This document shows positions 1 to 11,479 of a stretch of DNA of 64,000 nucleotides, piece after piece. Numbering within the stretch: the stretch's first letter is position 1; each line of letters opens with the position of its first letter. Below the pieces are notes generated by a model. The model did not search any database, was not told the origin of the DNA, and was given only the letters and a program-made list of their open reading frames with translations. The DNA lies in contig OZ018330.1 of the NCBI GenBank assembly GCA_963969495.1, positions 65,462,513 through 65,526,512 on the forward strand. Direction: 5' to 3'. The stretch is from Ceratothoa steindachneri. Its lineage: Eukaryota; Arthropoda; Malacostraca; Isopoda; Cymothoidae. The translations under genes and the position numbers were made by a program.

Positions 1-229
1 ATGCCATTGCAAATGTGGCCGCTGGTTGCCATCTCTTTTCACGGACGTCGCTAAAGTTAATAAAATTAATGTGAGTTTCTAATTGATATGGCAGCGAGTC
101 TTTCGATAATTCCGGCTAAATTGGTGTCGCACACAATTGAGACAGATAGTACTCCACCGACATTCACGTAGTAGAGACTAACTTAAATAGAGAAGCTGCA
201 GGTTGCCAAAGCAACTTTCAAAACGCTAT

Positions 230-1260
230 TTCAAGGAGGGAGTCGTGCACCCGTCAAAATCACCTTAGAAGTCCCCCGGTTAGCACAGGGTGGTAGGCAA
301 TTTTCGAGCGCTCAATGCGATCACAAAGCGTTATAGATATCCATTGCCGCTAATTCAACGTGTGGTAAACTACGTCTAATGGCAAAATATTTTGGGGGGT
401 TGGATCTGGTTCCTGCCTAGTATCAAATCTCTATGAACCCGACGGACATAGAGAATATGCGGTGTTAACGCCGTTTGGATTATGAGAGTAGCTGAAGCTT
501 CCATTCAGCCTCCGGAATGCAAGTTTCACATTTCAACGATACATGAAACACCTGTTTGGAGGATTAGGATCCGTTTATGTTTATATAAATTTATATACGA
601 CATCTTGATATTGTGAGACAATGTGGACGACCACTTGAGGCATTTGGATTAAGTCTTCAAAATCCTGGTCGAAAGCTGTCTGAAGATTTCATTGGAGAAA
701 TGCGAGCTAGCAAAGGAAGAGATTGATTTTTTAGGGCATCACGTTTCGGTGGCACGAATTTACCCATCGGCCAAGAAAATAAAGGAAATTGGAGACATAC
801 TCTTACCAAAGGACTACAAGGAACTACGACGATATTTGGGCATGTTGTGATACTACCGAAGGAAGATTCCTAATTTAGCTTAAATTGCAGACCCGTTGAC
901 CTAGCTTGCAAGCCTCCTTGTTAGCTCGATTAGAACGATGTGCCACGAAGAGCATTTGTGATTACTAAATCGGCCTTAATCAACTCCATCAAACTCTGTC
1001 TCCCACTGCTCAAAGATTCCCCATATCAGCTGGTGACGGATTGCTCGCAATACGCGGCAGGTGCTGCCCAGCAGAAAATAGTAAACGGATCGCCACGACC
1101 AGTGGCATTTTTTTACAGCAAACTAAACCGGACACAGCATGCATACTCCACCTACGACAGAGAGCCATTAGTGGCGAATTTTGCTGTCATCCATTTCGGG
1201 CACATGATTGAAGGTCGCCATGTTACTTGTGCACGGACCATAAGTCATTAATATCGTTTT
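230..1260 (+). pseudogene. Reverse transcriptase-RNase H remnant (gypsy A)
   Basis: In shifting frames one reads FRALNAITK (from about 315), a decayed active-site region near 590-610 (IYDILIL in place of a Y-x-D-D box), then SLEKCELAKEEIDFLGHHVS near 690-750, the usual end of the RT connection region. RNase H lies at 940-1251: LVTDCSQYAAGAAQQ, then RPVAFFYSKLNRTQ and a histidine-rich HFGHMIEGRH. The TDHKPL-type catalytic stretch is broken (TCARTISH). It would have copied element RNA into DNA; it cannot be functional now. Confidence 0.82.
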
Positions 1261-1539
1261 TTCGTCGCCATTAAGTGCAAAAACGGAGAGGCAGCAATGC
1301 CACTCGACAGCCATTTTGGAATACATCAGCGATATCACCTATATGTGTGGTCAGTACAACGTAGTCACTGACTGCCTTTCGAGGAACGTTAATTCGGTCC
1401 AAATTGACTCATTTGACCTCTGAGCTTTGGCGACAGCACAGGATGATTGTGAAGAAATGAAGGAATTTCGCTGGCGATTAAAATTTTTCTATTTTCCAAG
1501 GAGCAGCTCAACTATAGAGTAAAGTAACATCAAGCTACC

Positions 1540-2510
1540 CACGACCATTTGTCCCTATGGCGTACAGAATGACTATCTTCAATGACTTACATAATCTGTT
1601 ACACCCTAGAGTCAAGGCATCACTTCGTTTTATCAAATCTCGAGATTTCTGACCAAATATGGACATGAATATTAGCTCCTGGACAAGGGAATGCCTCCCA
1701 TATCAATCTTACAAGATCACTTGCCACACTTAATCCCCGACAGTGCCCATTGATATTCTATCTTCAAGGTTCGAAACCGTGCATATTGATATAATTGGAC
1801 CACTTTCACCGTGTACACTGCCAGAACAATCCTACCCCTCCCTCAATCGGTATTTATTATCGTGTATCGACCGACTACGATTCCGGACATAGGTAGTGCA
1901 ACGTTGGTTTTCCTAGACGGGTCGCTTTCCAGATTTGGAATCCCGCTTTACGAAGTGACCAACATAGGCGCCCAATTCGAATTCGAGCTATTCGAGGAAA
2001 CTCTTTGTCCTCTTTGATTTTCATTGTCTCCGCACCACGGCGTAGCACCCGTCCACGAACGGGATGGCTAAAAGGGCATATAGGACTTTAAAGTGCTCCA
2101 TAATGTCCCGAGGACAAGGGTGGCTGGTTTTCACTTCCAATTATCGTTTGGGGCAGTCACTCCTTGCCTAATGACTCGGGATTTTCGCCTTTCATGGCAG
2201 TTACGGGAATCACACTCTTGTGACCGAGACCCTTAGTTTCGTCATCGTCATCTAAGACTGATTCAAAGATTATTAAAGAATTAGACCACAACCATTGAAC
2301 AAGTCAATTTCACGCAGGCATCCCTAGGGCACTTGCACTCGGTGCCCAAGTACTTCGTACCCAAAGATATTCGTGAGAGAACTCATGTGGGGGTCCGAAT
2401 AGACCGTGTTCGCAAAACACTGGAAGCGCTATATGCTCTCCCTTTCCCGATGATCGAGCGCGACGTCAAGGTTTATAAATTGGAATTCCCTGATGGCAAG
2501 GCTTGATGGC
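1540..2510 (+). pseudogene. Integrase remnant (gypsy A)
   Basis: HIDIIGPLSP (about 1782) matches the first catalytic Asp region of a retroviral-type integrase core. SRFGIPLYEVTNIGAQFE (about 1927-1980) is the second, but the Asp is replaced by Asn (VTN rather than the VTD of element B). HPSTNGMAKRAYRTLK (about 2047-2095) is the third block and has lost its Glu. A C-terminal HERDVKVYKLEFPDGK tail follows near 2455. Two of three catalytic residues are therefore lost, besides stops and frameshifts. Confidence 0.78.
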
Positions 2511-3122
2511 GAGGCTTGCTCCCTCGCATAATGATAACGTGCCGGGTAATCAGTAACGCTCGAGGACTCAGGCAGAGAAGAGGAGGATGACCGGTTGCAG
2601 CTAACCTCTTGGAGTGCATGGGACAGATAACAATAATGCCAAAAGAAGTCGACGAGACTCCTTTACAGGAACCGGTGAGAATAATGACAAGCCAGACGGC
2701 TTCACGCACGCCGGAAGCGAGTCACGTTTGCCAGGACCCGTTCCTTCCTATGTTTTTTAATCCTTTTGTAGGCAAAATATTGCAGTGGCAAATTATAATG
2801 AAAGAGGAAGAGGCATAAGTATAATCACGCCTCGTTACTCTATAGCTTTCTTGCGTGTCGAACTATGTATATTTACTGTGTCATAAATATGACATTTTTA
2901 TAGCTGTTTAAAAAGGGATGAGCCCCAGTTGTAAGATAAATTATATATTACTGTGTATTATATGGCACAACACCGCATAATGAATAGGCCTATTTTGCTC
3001 TGTACCAATCTTAAAAATGCTTCTAGTCATTAGGTCTGCCTGAAATATGTATTTAATATGCATCTACATATGTATTTACAATGCGATGTATTTCAGTATC
3101 TCTATTACTGGCAGGGAAGTCC

Positions 3123-3680
3123 TGTAGGGCGCGTTCTATAAAATGGGTAAGCTAGTGGCACGAAATTGCAGGATTTAATAGGCCCAGCCAGTAACTTTAC
3201 AAATGGACGCTCGGTGGGTTTATCAAATCATAGAAATTGCTATGTGTGTAAATTAAGGAAATAATGTGCCAAGTGTAATAAATAAAGAATCAAAGAGAAT
3301 TAGGAAATGAAACTATATATATGCTAAACTGTACAAATATTTCTAAGCCAAGTGGTCGTTAGAGTTGCGTGGAAACACACAGGCAAATAAGAGGATCGCA
3401 CAAAAATAAACATACGCGCGTTGGGAACATTTATCAACAGCCGAGCAAATATAGGCTCTAACCAGAGAAATTTCCTAGATACCTGCAACAAGCGATTATC
3501 AATAATAAAGTTAAATCTGTGGGAAATATTTAGGCACAACAGGTACACAGAGCTGTCGCAAACTCCGACCAAGGGGTGGAAATAACTAACAAACTAGATC
3601 ACTGGGTCAGACCCACGGACAAGTTAAGGTAACGCCCCTTGGAAACAAAACATATATAAATATATAATATTAAGGATAAA
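3123..3680 (+). repeat. Partial 3' LTR of gypsy A
   Basis: It starts with TGTAGGGCG after a purine-rich run (GGCAGGGAAGTCC), in the same place as TGTAGCG at 49625 in element B. Shared blocks include GGACGCTCGGTGG (about 3205) and the CTCCGACCAAGGGGTGGAA region (about 3563). It is shorter and more decayed than the element B LTRs, and the end is set only by loss of similarity. Confidence 0.6.
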
Positions 3681-3726
3681 TCCCAGAGCCACCAGAAACG
3701 GTTGCAACATCACTCAATTTCTTACT

Positions 3727-4740
3727 ACGTTTCGAAAACTACAAGATTTCATCTTCAGGCTAGAATAAGTTTGCTAAATTTAATACATTTGAAGAAAACA
3801 TGAAAAGGCCAACAAGACATTGAATTATTTTAAAAGGCGACCAATTATAAAATATCAATAAAATCTACTATAAGTTAAAATTTTAAATATGACTTGGCAA
3901 AAAAGTAGTTAATTAATTTAAAGTTTATTTCAGAAATTAATTAAAACTATAAGAGAAATTTACCTGGCAATAGTTAAAAATAATAAATTTACACTTTGTT
4001 TTTAATTTTGTAAATACCTTTTGAGTAAAAATATTTAATATAAAACGGTTAATTTGGGTACTTATTAAAATCGATTCATCCTAGAGAGTGAATGGTAAGT
4101 TTAACAAGGGGCTAGTATTTATAGGTTTCCGTGACGCTTGGGAGAGAAGAACACCAACTAACCAAACAGTAATTAAAAAAAACAAACCAACTAACAAATT
4201 GTAGTTAAAGTTAGTTAATTAATAAAGATATTGCACTTAAATCTTTATTGAGTGTAGGTTTGTAGTGTTTAATATATAAATATTCAAGGGTTCTTAGGCA
4301 ATGTTGGTTGTTATTAAAGGCTAATACTTAAAAATTATCAATAGAAGTGTCAGTTTTACAGGTTATGGTGTGTCCCTAATAGAAAACTTCTTCTTTTTAT
4401 TTAAGATTTTGCTTGTGCGCCAACTAATCCCCATATGAGCAGAGAACTTAGCTCCAAGAGACCTGACAGTGGTGCCAATATAAGATGCTCCAGTACAACT
4501 GGGACATTTAAATAAATAAACATTATCACTGCGGAACTCGAAAGAGATAGGATCTTTTCTGGTAAAAAAACTTTGTATTGATAATTTGTTTCTAAAAAAT
4601 ATTTGGGGGTTGATTTGGGGAAAATATCTTTTACAAATGAATAGGATTTTTCTTTTAAAATTACGGTTTAAAAAAACCATCTCTAAAATTAGTAAATATA
4701 TGGTCATTTTAGGAACTTTTATACAGGGTTGCTTAAAATA
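3727..4740 (-). mobile_element. Penelope-like retroelement fragment
   Basis: A GIY-YIG endonuclease domain (4363-4707) is followed, in the element's sense, by about 600 AT-rich bases and then a motif at 3727-3759 that on the minus strand reads CCTGAAGATGA, a short spacer and CGAAACGT. Established knowledge: Penelope-like elements carry a C-terminal GIY-YIG domain, and such CTGA...GAAAC motifs occur in their terminal sequences, sometimes as hammerhead ribozymes. I found no reverse transcriptase upstream, so this is a 3' fragment. Confidence 0.6.
4363..4707 (-). pseudogene. GIY-YIG endonuclease domain of a Penelope-like element
   Basis: The 114-codon frame contains DNVYLFKCPSCTGASYIGTT, a treble-cysteine start to a GIY-YIG fold: VYLFKCPSC, then ASYIGTTVRSL, then a histidine at KFSAHMGISWRT. 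Upstream is the linker typical between RT and endonuclease (RNKLSIQSFFTRKDPI). The first GIY tripeptide is replaced by the VYL stretch, as is usual for the Penelope type, while YIG is kept. The 3' end reads FSIRDTP and stops early. Role in an intact element: nicking target DNA to prime reverse transcription. Confidence 0.72.
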
Positions 4741-5930
4741 ATTATATCAAATGTTATGGTACTATCATGTACTATTTTATTATGCAAACAAACATGAACA
4801 TTCAACACCGAAAGGCAAAGAAATATAAAGTAGATTCGTAAAATAAATTCTTCAATATAAAAACTAATTGTAAATAAAAAGTTTTTTAATGTTTAAAAAT
4901 ATATTTTGAGTATATGAAATTATTAAAAAGTATGCACATACATTGATTTTGGATATAGGATCTTGTAAAAACATTGACTGTTCACTACTTGTTCTCTCTT
5001 CTTTGACTTCTGCACGAAAAACTTGGTAATGGATGATTTGTCTTTCTTCTTTCATATTATACTAAAATTTAATTTATTTTCATAATCTAAAAATCTCGAA
5101 AAATATTCACTTAAATGGTTAAAAAATGCCAATTTATAGACAGATGTTACTCGCGATCTGTCATCGAAACGCAGAGATTTAAATATATTTTTACGACTTT
5201 TACTGATGTTCTCTTAAAATTTCTTATGACTTATTAGCGTAAGTCACCCTATTTTACTCAGCATTACCTGATTTTCTTTGCATTCGACATTACCTACTTT
5301 GCTAAAAATTTTGTCTTAGAATTTATTTATATTATTAGGGTTAAATGCAATTCTACAGTTGGTGAATTTCTACGACCTCTATGATATTATCATTAATTTC
5401 CTTAATATTCTTAACCCTCAGATTGGCATGGCCCATCGGCCAAATTAAAAAGAGATGACTTAATGCAACTCCAAAGCATCTGCTGAAAATCGCGCTGCGT
5501 AAGAACACAAATTGTGTAGTCAAGGGAGACTGCCCCAAAATACAGTGGGCGGACGGTATTTGTTCGCAATTTTCAAATGCTAATTTTACCCATTTTTTAA
5601 TCTTTGTTGTCAGTCATTTTCTTCTAAAAAAAAACATTGTGGAAGAGGCATGGAGGCCTCCGTGAAATCCGAGCCGGAATGACAAACAAGGAGTTTTTAG
5701 AGTTCGTTAACTTAGAAAAAGTTAGAAATAAGCTAGTGGATTCAGGATTCATCTACTGGGTTTGCAAAAGTTCTGTTACACTCGTGTGATTTTTTAAATC
5801 TTTGGAGAGGTTTACGTGTGTGATAGTAAAAGTTTCGTCAAACAAACTTACAGTTCTACTTTTCCATCACGCGTCATTTAACCGTCTTTTCCATTGTGTG
5901 CAGGTGCGTAGAGAAGAAAACCAAAAGAAT
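4741..5930. other. AT-rich stretch with no assigned gene
   Basis: Only short frames occur. The 61-codon minus frame at 5353-5538 matches nothing I know. CAGTGGGCGGACGG at about 5543 sits before the Tc1-like remnant and could be its terminal repeat, but I found no partner. Confidence 0.5.
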
Positions 5931-6846
5931 CGAGATCTAAGCTCTCGTGCGCGTGAGCCACAACAAGTTTGAAATCGCTAAGCGGCTCAACGTCATCCGC
6001 TTGACTGCTCAAAGTTTCTTGGAGAGGATCAATAATGGGGAAGATCCTAAAGATAGACTTCGCTCAGGCAGACGTAAAATTGTCAACCGTTCGGTAGTGA
6101 GGTAGGCCTTCGAAAGGGTTCCAAGGCTTAAAATGAACTCGTTCTGGAAAAATAAGAAGATCATGGTGACCATGACGGTCAAATCAGTCAATGAGACAGG
6201 TGGTAATAGCTTGGGATGCATGGACAGTCCTCTGTTCACCAACTGTATGCGAAAAGAACGGCAGCAGCGCTTTCGTCGCCTTCCCAACGAATTAAAGAGT
6301 CATTGCAATCGAAGTTTCATTTGTTCTGATGAAAACCTCAAGATCGATCTGGTCATCAACAAACAAAATGACCCCGGCGCGTATTAGGTTTCGGCCAGGA
6401 CGTGTTCGAGGTCTACTACGTCTATAATACCTAGCACCAGATCTCCGTGATGATGCTAGGCAGTGTAGCTAGAGACTTGCTACTGGCTCACCGCGGCCGA
6501 TTGCAGGGATATCCTGGCCACAAAAGTCTTCTCCTGGTGAGAAATATCACGAAGAATGGGGAATACGTCTTCCAGCAGGCGGTGCCGCCGCAAACAAGTC
6601 TAAGGCCATACAAGAGTGTTTGCGGTTGAAAATGTATTTCTGACGAAGGATATTTTACCACCGCAATCACCCGACCTTAATCCCCTCGACTACGGCGCGT
6701 GGGCGCATGTCAAGGGCGAGGCCTACAAGGCTCGCCACAGCAACGTTGACGAGTTTAAGTCCTCCGTCAACCGTGTGTGGGCCAGCAGGAGAAGGGATTT
6801 CATCCATGATGTGTGCGCTGTCACATTAATTAATGTTACAATTTAA
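5930..6846 (+). pseudogene. Tc1/mariner-superfamily transposase remnant, copy 1
   Basis: A helix-turn-helix part reads VSHNKFEIAKRLNVIR (about 5955), then NNGEDPKDRLRSGRRKIVNR. The catalytic part begins SFICSDENLKIDLVINKQND (about 6316-6375), with the first Asp in SDE. YVFQQAVPPQTS (about 6570) occupies the place of the second catalytic block but has lost its Asp. ILPPQSPDLNPLDYGAWAHV (about 6650-6710) is the third block and is well preserved. At least one stop (about 6103) and several frameshifts separate these parts. Intact relatives cut and paste DNA at TA sites; this copy is dead. Confidence 0.82.
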
Positions 6847-6954
6847 ACACATATTTATATGTTGAACTCCAACATTTCTAACTGCATCGAAACTATTATT
6901 GTTTCCTTTGTTGAGAGCGTCGTAACGAGTGTAACAGTTCTTTTGCAATTCCCG

Positions 6955-7715
6955 CTACAAAATGACAGCAGAGCGTGGATATTTGTCAATGAAGTCCAGG
7001 ACAGCATCAACAATGATCCTAGAAAGTCGATGCGAGCCTTGCGAGAGAGAAATGTGTGAATTAAAAGCTCATCAGACTGATAGAACATAGGGACATTCGC
7101 TGCTGTTCATACAAGTTGAGGAATAGACAATTTCTGTCCAAATCAATGCAAAAAGAGCGAATTAATTAAACAAAGAAGTGATCGACAAGTTGAAACAACC
7201 GTTGTAGTCGGACATGTGGTTCTTTTTCGACAAGAAGAATGTTTGCCAACACCAGATGATTAACCCCAAGAGCAACAAGTGGCTCGCTGTCGCACCCAAG
7301 GACGTATCCATAGTTGTGCATAAGTATTTTCGAGTAACAAAAAGGGTCTTCGATGTCGTCAGCAGTAAAGATGACATCATGGCACCCCATTTTTTCCCTA
7401 AGGGCATGAGGCTGAAACCGGACGCTACATCCATGTTCTGAAGACCATAAGTGAAGTAATGAAGTCCAGGATCGACCGGATATCTGCAAGGGGGACTTAA
7501 CTGCAGCAGTAAGACTGCGACAAGCCACACCCACCAGAATACTGCCAACACGTGTCGACTTCTTTGTGTGTGGCTTGGTTAAAGGATAGAACAACAAATC
7601 CATTTGAAATACGAAGAACAAGCTGAGGGCTAGGATTGTCAGGGCCTTTAGGGGCTTACAACGAAAGATTGTGACGAAGGCCTGTTGCCCGTTGTGGCAT
7701 TATAGAACAGCATGT
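6955..7715 (+). pseudogene. Tc1/mariner-superfamily transposase remnant, copy 2
   Basis: Directly after copy 1 a different subfamily begins: VQDSINNDPRKSMRALRE (about 6993-7047) is an N-terminal helix-turn-helix segment. MWFFFDKKNVCQHQMI (7214) is the first catalytic block with the usual S-D-E reduced to F-D-K, followed by NKWLAVAPKDVSIVVH and DDIMAPHFFPKGMRLK (to about 7420). Beyond this the frame decays, and RAFRGLQRKIVTKACC (about 7646) matches a C-terminal tail. The second and third catalytic blocks are not visible, so an internal deletion is likely. Confidence 0.72.
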
Positions 7716-8245
7716 AGCAAGAGATAATAATGTGAAAAGGAAGTCATGGGATTCGGCAGTGCATAGTAACTATTCTAGGTGCAGTTTAAAACCATAATAG
7801 TTTATTGAACTCAGTATAATATGTGCTAATAGGAGTGTTATATATTCAATTTAAGCCCATTCAAATAATCTATGACAAAATACATTGTCCTCCTCTCTCG
7901 CCTATCGAAGATCCATAAACTTTTAAACAGAAAACGTTTTTGCTACAAGTTTTTTGCTTCTCTCATGCATCTATCAATTATGAGGAGTTTACTAGTGTCA
8001 GCGATTGAGACGAATCTCGTTTCAGTGGTGAGCTGAAACTTTTTAGTATTGCCCTTCTCTGGCACTGCAAAAGTGCATAAGTGTTTATCCCAGTCAAGTT
8101 GTCATAGAAAGATGCCCAAGTGTCTGCTCTTTGTTTAGTTTGAACGGTTTAATGTTTTCTAATCTCTGCCCATCACCTTACAACCATCATATTTTCGTGT
8201 AGCTTCCAATTCTTTCCTTCGTGAGAATAAGGATGTCCTCTAAGA
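7716..8245. other. Unassigned AT-rich spacer
   Basis: No frame or repeat of note is visible between the Tc1-like remnant and the left end of the hAT element. Confidence 0.5.
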
Positions 8246-8699
8246 CAGTCTTTTCCAAACGTTTTTGTCGTGACCCTGAACAGAAATTGATTTTGACCTG
8301 CCGACCCTCATGGATGAAATATTATTTAAGTATTATTTTAGTTTTATCCAAATGAATAAAGTTTACTGAATTTTACTATGTTACCAATTAATCAATAAAA
8401 TATAATATTGATTGAAGAGCCCTTCTGACTATTCAACTAATATTGACTGCTGATAAATATAATAATTTCTCCAGTGTTTCTACATTTAGTTTTATCTAAT
8501 ATATATTACGGACATTCCTTGGCATTTAATAAACAATATATTTTTATATTTCTTTGTTGATTGAAGGATATTAAAGGCACATTTTCATATCAATGTAATT
8601 TATTGAAACCTAAAGCAAGCAAAGAAACTAGACTTTTGTCTGGCAACTTCTTGGGACTTTTCTAGTAGTTTTCATTAAAAAATTGCCCCTCCAAAATTT

Positions 8700-10430
8700 T
8701 AGTGACTACGGTGATGTTCCCTCATATTATGGACAAATTTCTTCAGATTTAGGTTGATGTTGATGGATAGAAAACAGCGCAGATCATGTTGAGGATCTAC
8801 AAGGTTCCTTGCTCGTCAAAAGAGCTGAAAATCATTGTTCACAAAGTCATGTGGTAGGAAATGGAATAGGAGCTTTTTCATCCTCATGAATCAGAATATG
8901 GTTATGAGAGACTTTCAACACGTTACTTTTGCACCTGAATTTTGTGGAGATCTAAAGGTTTTTCTTGAATTCCTGAGATATCTTCTCCAACATCATTAAC
9001 GTTCAAACCGAGCACATTCATAACCCTGCTGTGTTGACATGCATACAGATTTTGTGGCAAATATTTGTCCATTTCCTCTTGAAGCTTATGCAAATGATCT
9101 TAGAAAAACAATTTTATGTCAGCAAGCTCTATTTCTGATGAATATTCTAGCACTTCACTCAGCTCTGGAAAAGCAACTGTTTTTCCGGTGGCTAATCTTT
9201 CTTTCCAAAGTGCAAGTTTACTTTTGAATGATGTATTTTTTCACTGATGTCTACCATTGTTTAATTTCGGCCTTGCAAGTCTGAGTACAATCACTCAAGT
9301 CCCTGAAGATTTTACCTAAATATGCTAGCTTTGCAACCGAAGAGCATCTTTCAAACAGTCGGCCAGCTTATGCTTCTTCTCTTGGAGAAAAACCCTTATT
9401 TCAGTATTGAGTTCAATAACCCGCCCAAGACTGTGTCCTTGATACAGGCAAAGGATATCAGAGTTAAAGAGTAAGTCATATTAATGTGATTCCATCTCTT
9501 GATACATTTTACGGAAAATGCACGAGTTTAAAGCTCTGACCTTTACACAATTCATAATTTGAATAACATCAATTGGCACAACTCTGAGTTCTGGTTGGAG
9601 ACGTTGAGAGGCCGAGTTTTCCTGATCTAAGCAACAGTGAATTATTATGACAGGATTTTCTCGTTTAACTCGAGTGACAAAACCTACTCGATCTCCTATC
9701 ATCGATGGAAATCCATCAGAACACACAGCCAAAGAGTTCAACCAATCTATGTTATGTTGTTCGAAAAACTGTACATCATAACAAAGATATCTTATCCTGT
9801 GGTTGTTATTGACAGGGCATTACAGAACAGAAATTCTTCCAGAATTCTAGCATCTCCTCTGTACCTTACAAAAACTATGAGGTGAGGCTTGCCTTCAATT
9901 TCAACAGATTTATCTGTCTGCAATAAAAATTTACCTGCTTTTTCAGTGCCACAATAAATTGCTACAAAATATCTAATGACATGAAATCAATTCGACGTTT
10001 GATGCTGTGGGTAGAAAGAGATACAGACTCATTTTTCTTAGATACAGCTGCTCTACAAGTACTTTTCACCATAACACATGCTGCTGGTTTTACTAGCTTG
10101 TCTCCAATGTTATGAGCCTTTTTGGATCATGCAATATACCATGCCATTTCAAAGGATAACAAGGAAGTTTTCTCCAAAGAAAAAACTGAGCCTGAAGGAG
10201 CATCAATCCGACTTCGTTTGACCTGTTCTTCCTTATCCTTCCATTAAATTAGTGGCTTTTCAATAAAGTATGGATGAACCGGACAAAATTGACGTTTCAG
10301 TTTGTTTTCCTTCCTTGATTCATTGGTAAGGACTTGCAGACACTGAACACACTGAGTGTGGACATTCTTTTATCTATCTCTTAGACGTGTGAGCCCATAT
10401 TTCAGAAAATCAGGTTTATACGCCAATTGT
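8700..10430 (-). pseudogene. hAT transposase (ZBED5-like) pseudogene
   Basis: Read from 10430 downwards, the N-terminal part holds a C-x2-C arrangement (HSVCSVCRVLTNESRK, about 10350) and the segment KRSRIDAPSGSVFSLEKTSL. Best preserved is 9481-9741: LAVCSDGFPSMIGDRVGFVT, then VKRENPVIIIHCC and VIQIMNCVKVRALNSCIFRK, which is the catalytic-domain stretch shared by hAT-derived ZBED5 proteins (C-x-D-G, then an H-C pair). The C-terminal half continues to about 8700 with several stops. It would bind the terminal repeats and excise the element; the stops make that impossible here. Confidence 0.78.
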
Positions 10431-10458
10431 TCTCTCTGGAATTCATACCTGAAATGAG

Positions 10459-10461
<3 letters not shown>

Positions 10462-10510
<49 letters not shown>
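10462..10510. repeat. (TA)n microsatellite
   Basis: About 49 bases of alternating T and A, inside the hAT element upstream of the transposase N-terminus. Confidence 0.95.
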
Positions 10511-10514
<4 letters not shown>

Positions 10515-10721
10515 CATCTACTGTTCTAAATTAAATATTCATAAAGTGACATAAACGCTCATCAACATATTCAATGCTATTTAGTTCAAACTTAAAACAC
10601 ACAAGTATAAATTACCAACCTTATCACACCAATCATAACAATAACCTTTTCTTTAGCAAGTTTCCTTGAATGAAAATTCCCAAGTTTATGCTGTTTCCTG
10701 TATATTAAACTATTAAATATT

Positions 10722-10865
10722 CTACTCCTGAATTAGCTTGACAATCACAGTAAATTAAACATAAGTGATACGCGCATCTGTCCATCAACGCAACTACTCC
10801 TGAATTAGCTTGACAATCACAGTAAATTAAACATAAGTGATACGCGCATCTGTCCATCAACGCAA
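10722..10865. repeat. 72-bp tandem duplication (2 copies)
   Basis: Copies at 10722-10793 and 10794-10865 both begin CTACTCCTGAATTAGCTTG and end CATCAACGCAA. They look identical, so the duplication is recent compared with the decayed hAT transposase around it. Confidence 0.93.
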
Positions 10866-11304
10866 CTACGCAACTGAAGATTCAGGAGAAACAGATCGAG
10901 TCTCTAGCAGCCTTGGCGTACAATACAAGAACTGGACCTGATCATACTCCTATATATTTTGTTATACCTTCATTTACCGTGTTATATTATTCACAACTAT
11001 TTTCCTGCCCCAGTTTGAATGACGATTTATATTTCACAATTTCGATGTTAATATTTATGTTTAAAGTATTTTTACTTCTAATATTTCCCCTTCTTTCTCT
11101 TTTATTAACTAATTTATGTTTATTTTTTGTAGCCATCCCCGGCCCTCAGGAGCACTCTTGCGACCCTAGTTTGGGTCGCGACCCTGGGTTTAAGCACCGC
11201 TGCGCTAAGGTCTGAAGTGTATATACTTGGGTGAACAACATCTCAATACAGTCATATCATATATTAAAGAAAGTATTCATTCGCACTGAATGCCCATTTG
11301 CGTT

Positions 11305-11308
<4 letters not shown>

Positions 11309-11381
<73 letters not shown>

Positions 11382-11452
11382 TAGGAGGAGGTAGAAAGAG
11401 AAAGAGAGAAAGAGAGAGAGAGATAGGGGGAGGTAGAGAGAGAAAGAGAAAA
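11309..11452. repeat. (GA)n microsatellite with imperfect 3' part
   Basis: A pure AGAG tract to about 11370, then variants with AGATAGG(A/G)GGAGGTAGA inserted twice. Frames through it give only Arg-Glu or Ser-Leu repeats. Confidence 0.95.
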
Positions 11453-11479
11453 ACACACTACTCGTAAATTTTCTCGTCG

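Larger units (their letters stand above)
1..3680 (+). mobile_element. Ty3/gypsy element A, 5' part outside window, decayed
   Basis: The pol order protease, reverse transcriptase, RNase H, integrase and 3' LTR can be followed on the + strand. The window opens in the protease region (about 40-180), which parallels 46150-46240 of element B. Stops and frameshifts break every domain. Element B at 44211-50905 is a sister copy: the two align through pol, the polypurine region and the LTR. Established knowledge: this domain order (integrase after RNase H) is that of Ty3/gypsy elements. The right limit is approximate because the LTR is decayed. Confidence 0.85.
8246..11202 (-). mobile_element. hAT element, ZBED5-like, with terminal inverted repeats
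   Basis: The left end reads CAGTCTTTTCCAAACGTTTT followed by GTCGTGACCC. The right end, read on the minus strand, starts CAGCGGTGCTTAAACCC followed by GGTCGCGACCC. Flanking 8-mers are CTCTAAGA (8238-8245) and CGCTAAGG (11203-11210), 6 of 8 matching, as expected of an old hAT target duplication. The transposase remnant lies inside on the minus strand. A (TA)n tract and a 72-bp duplication sit between the transposase N-terminus and the right end. Confidence 0.8.

Noticed and set aside
10913..11215. A 100-codon frame at the right end of the hAT element
   Set aside because: It runs through the terminal inverted repeat, and its hydrophobic middle reflects T-rich DNA.
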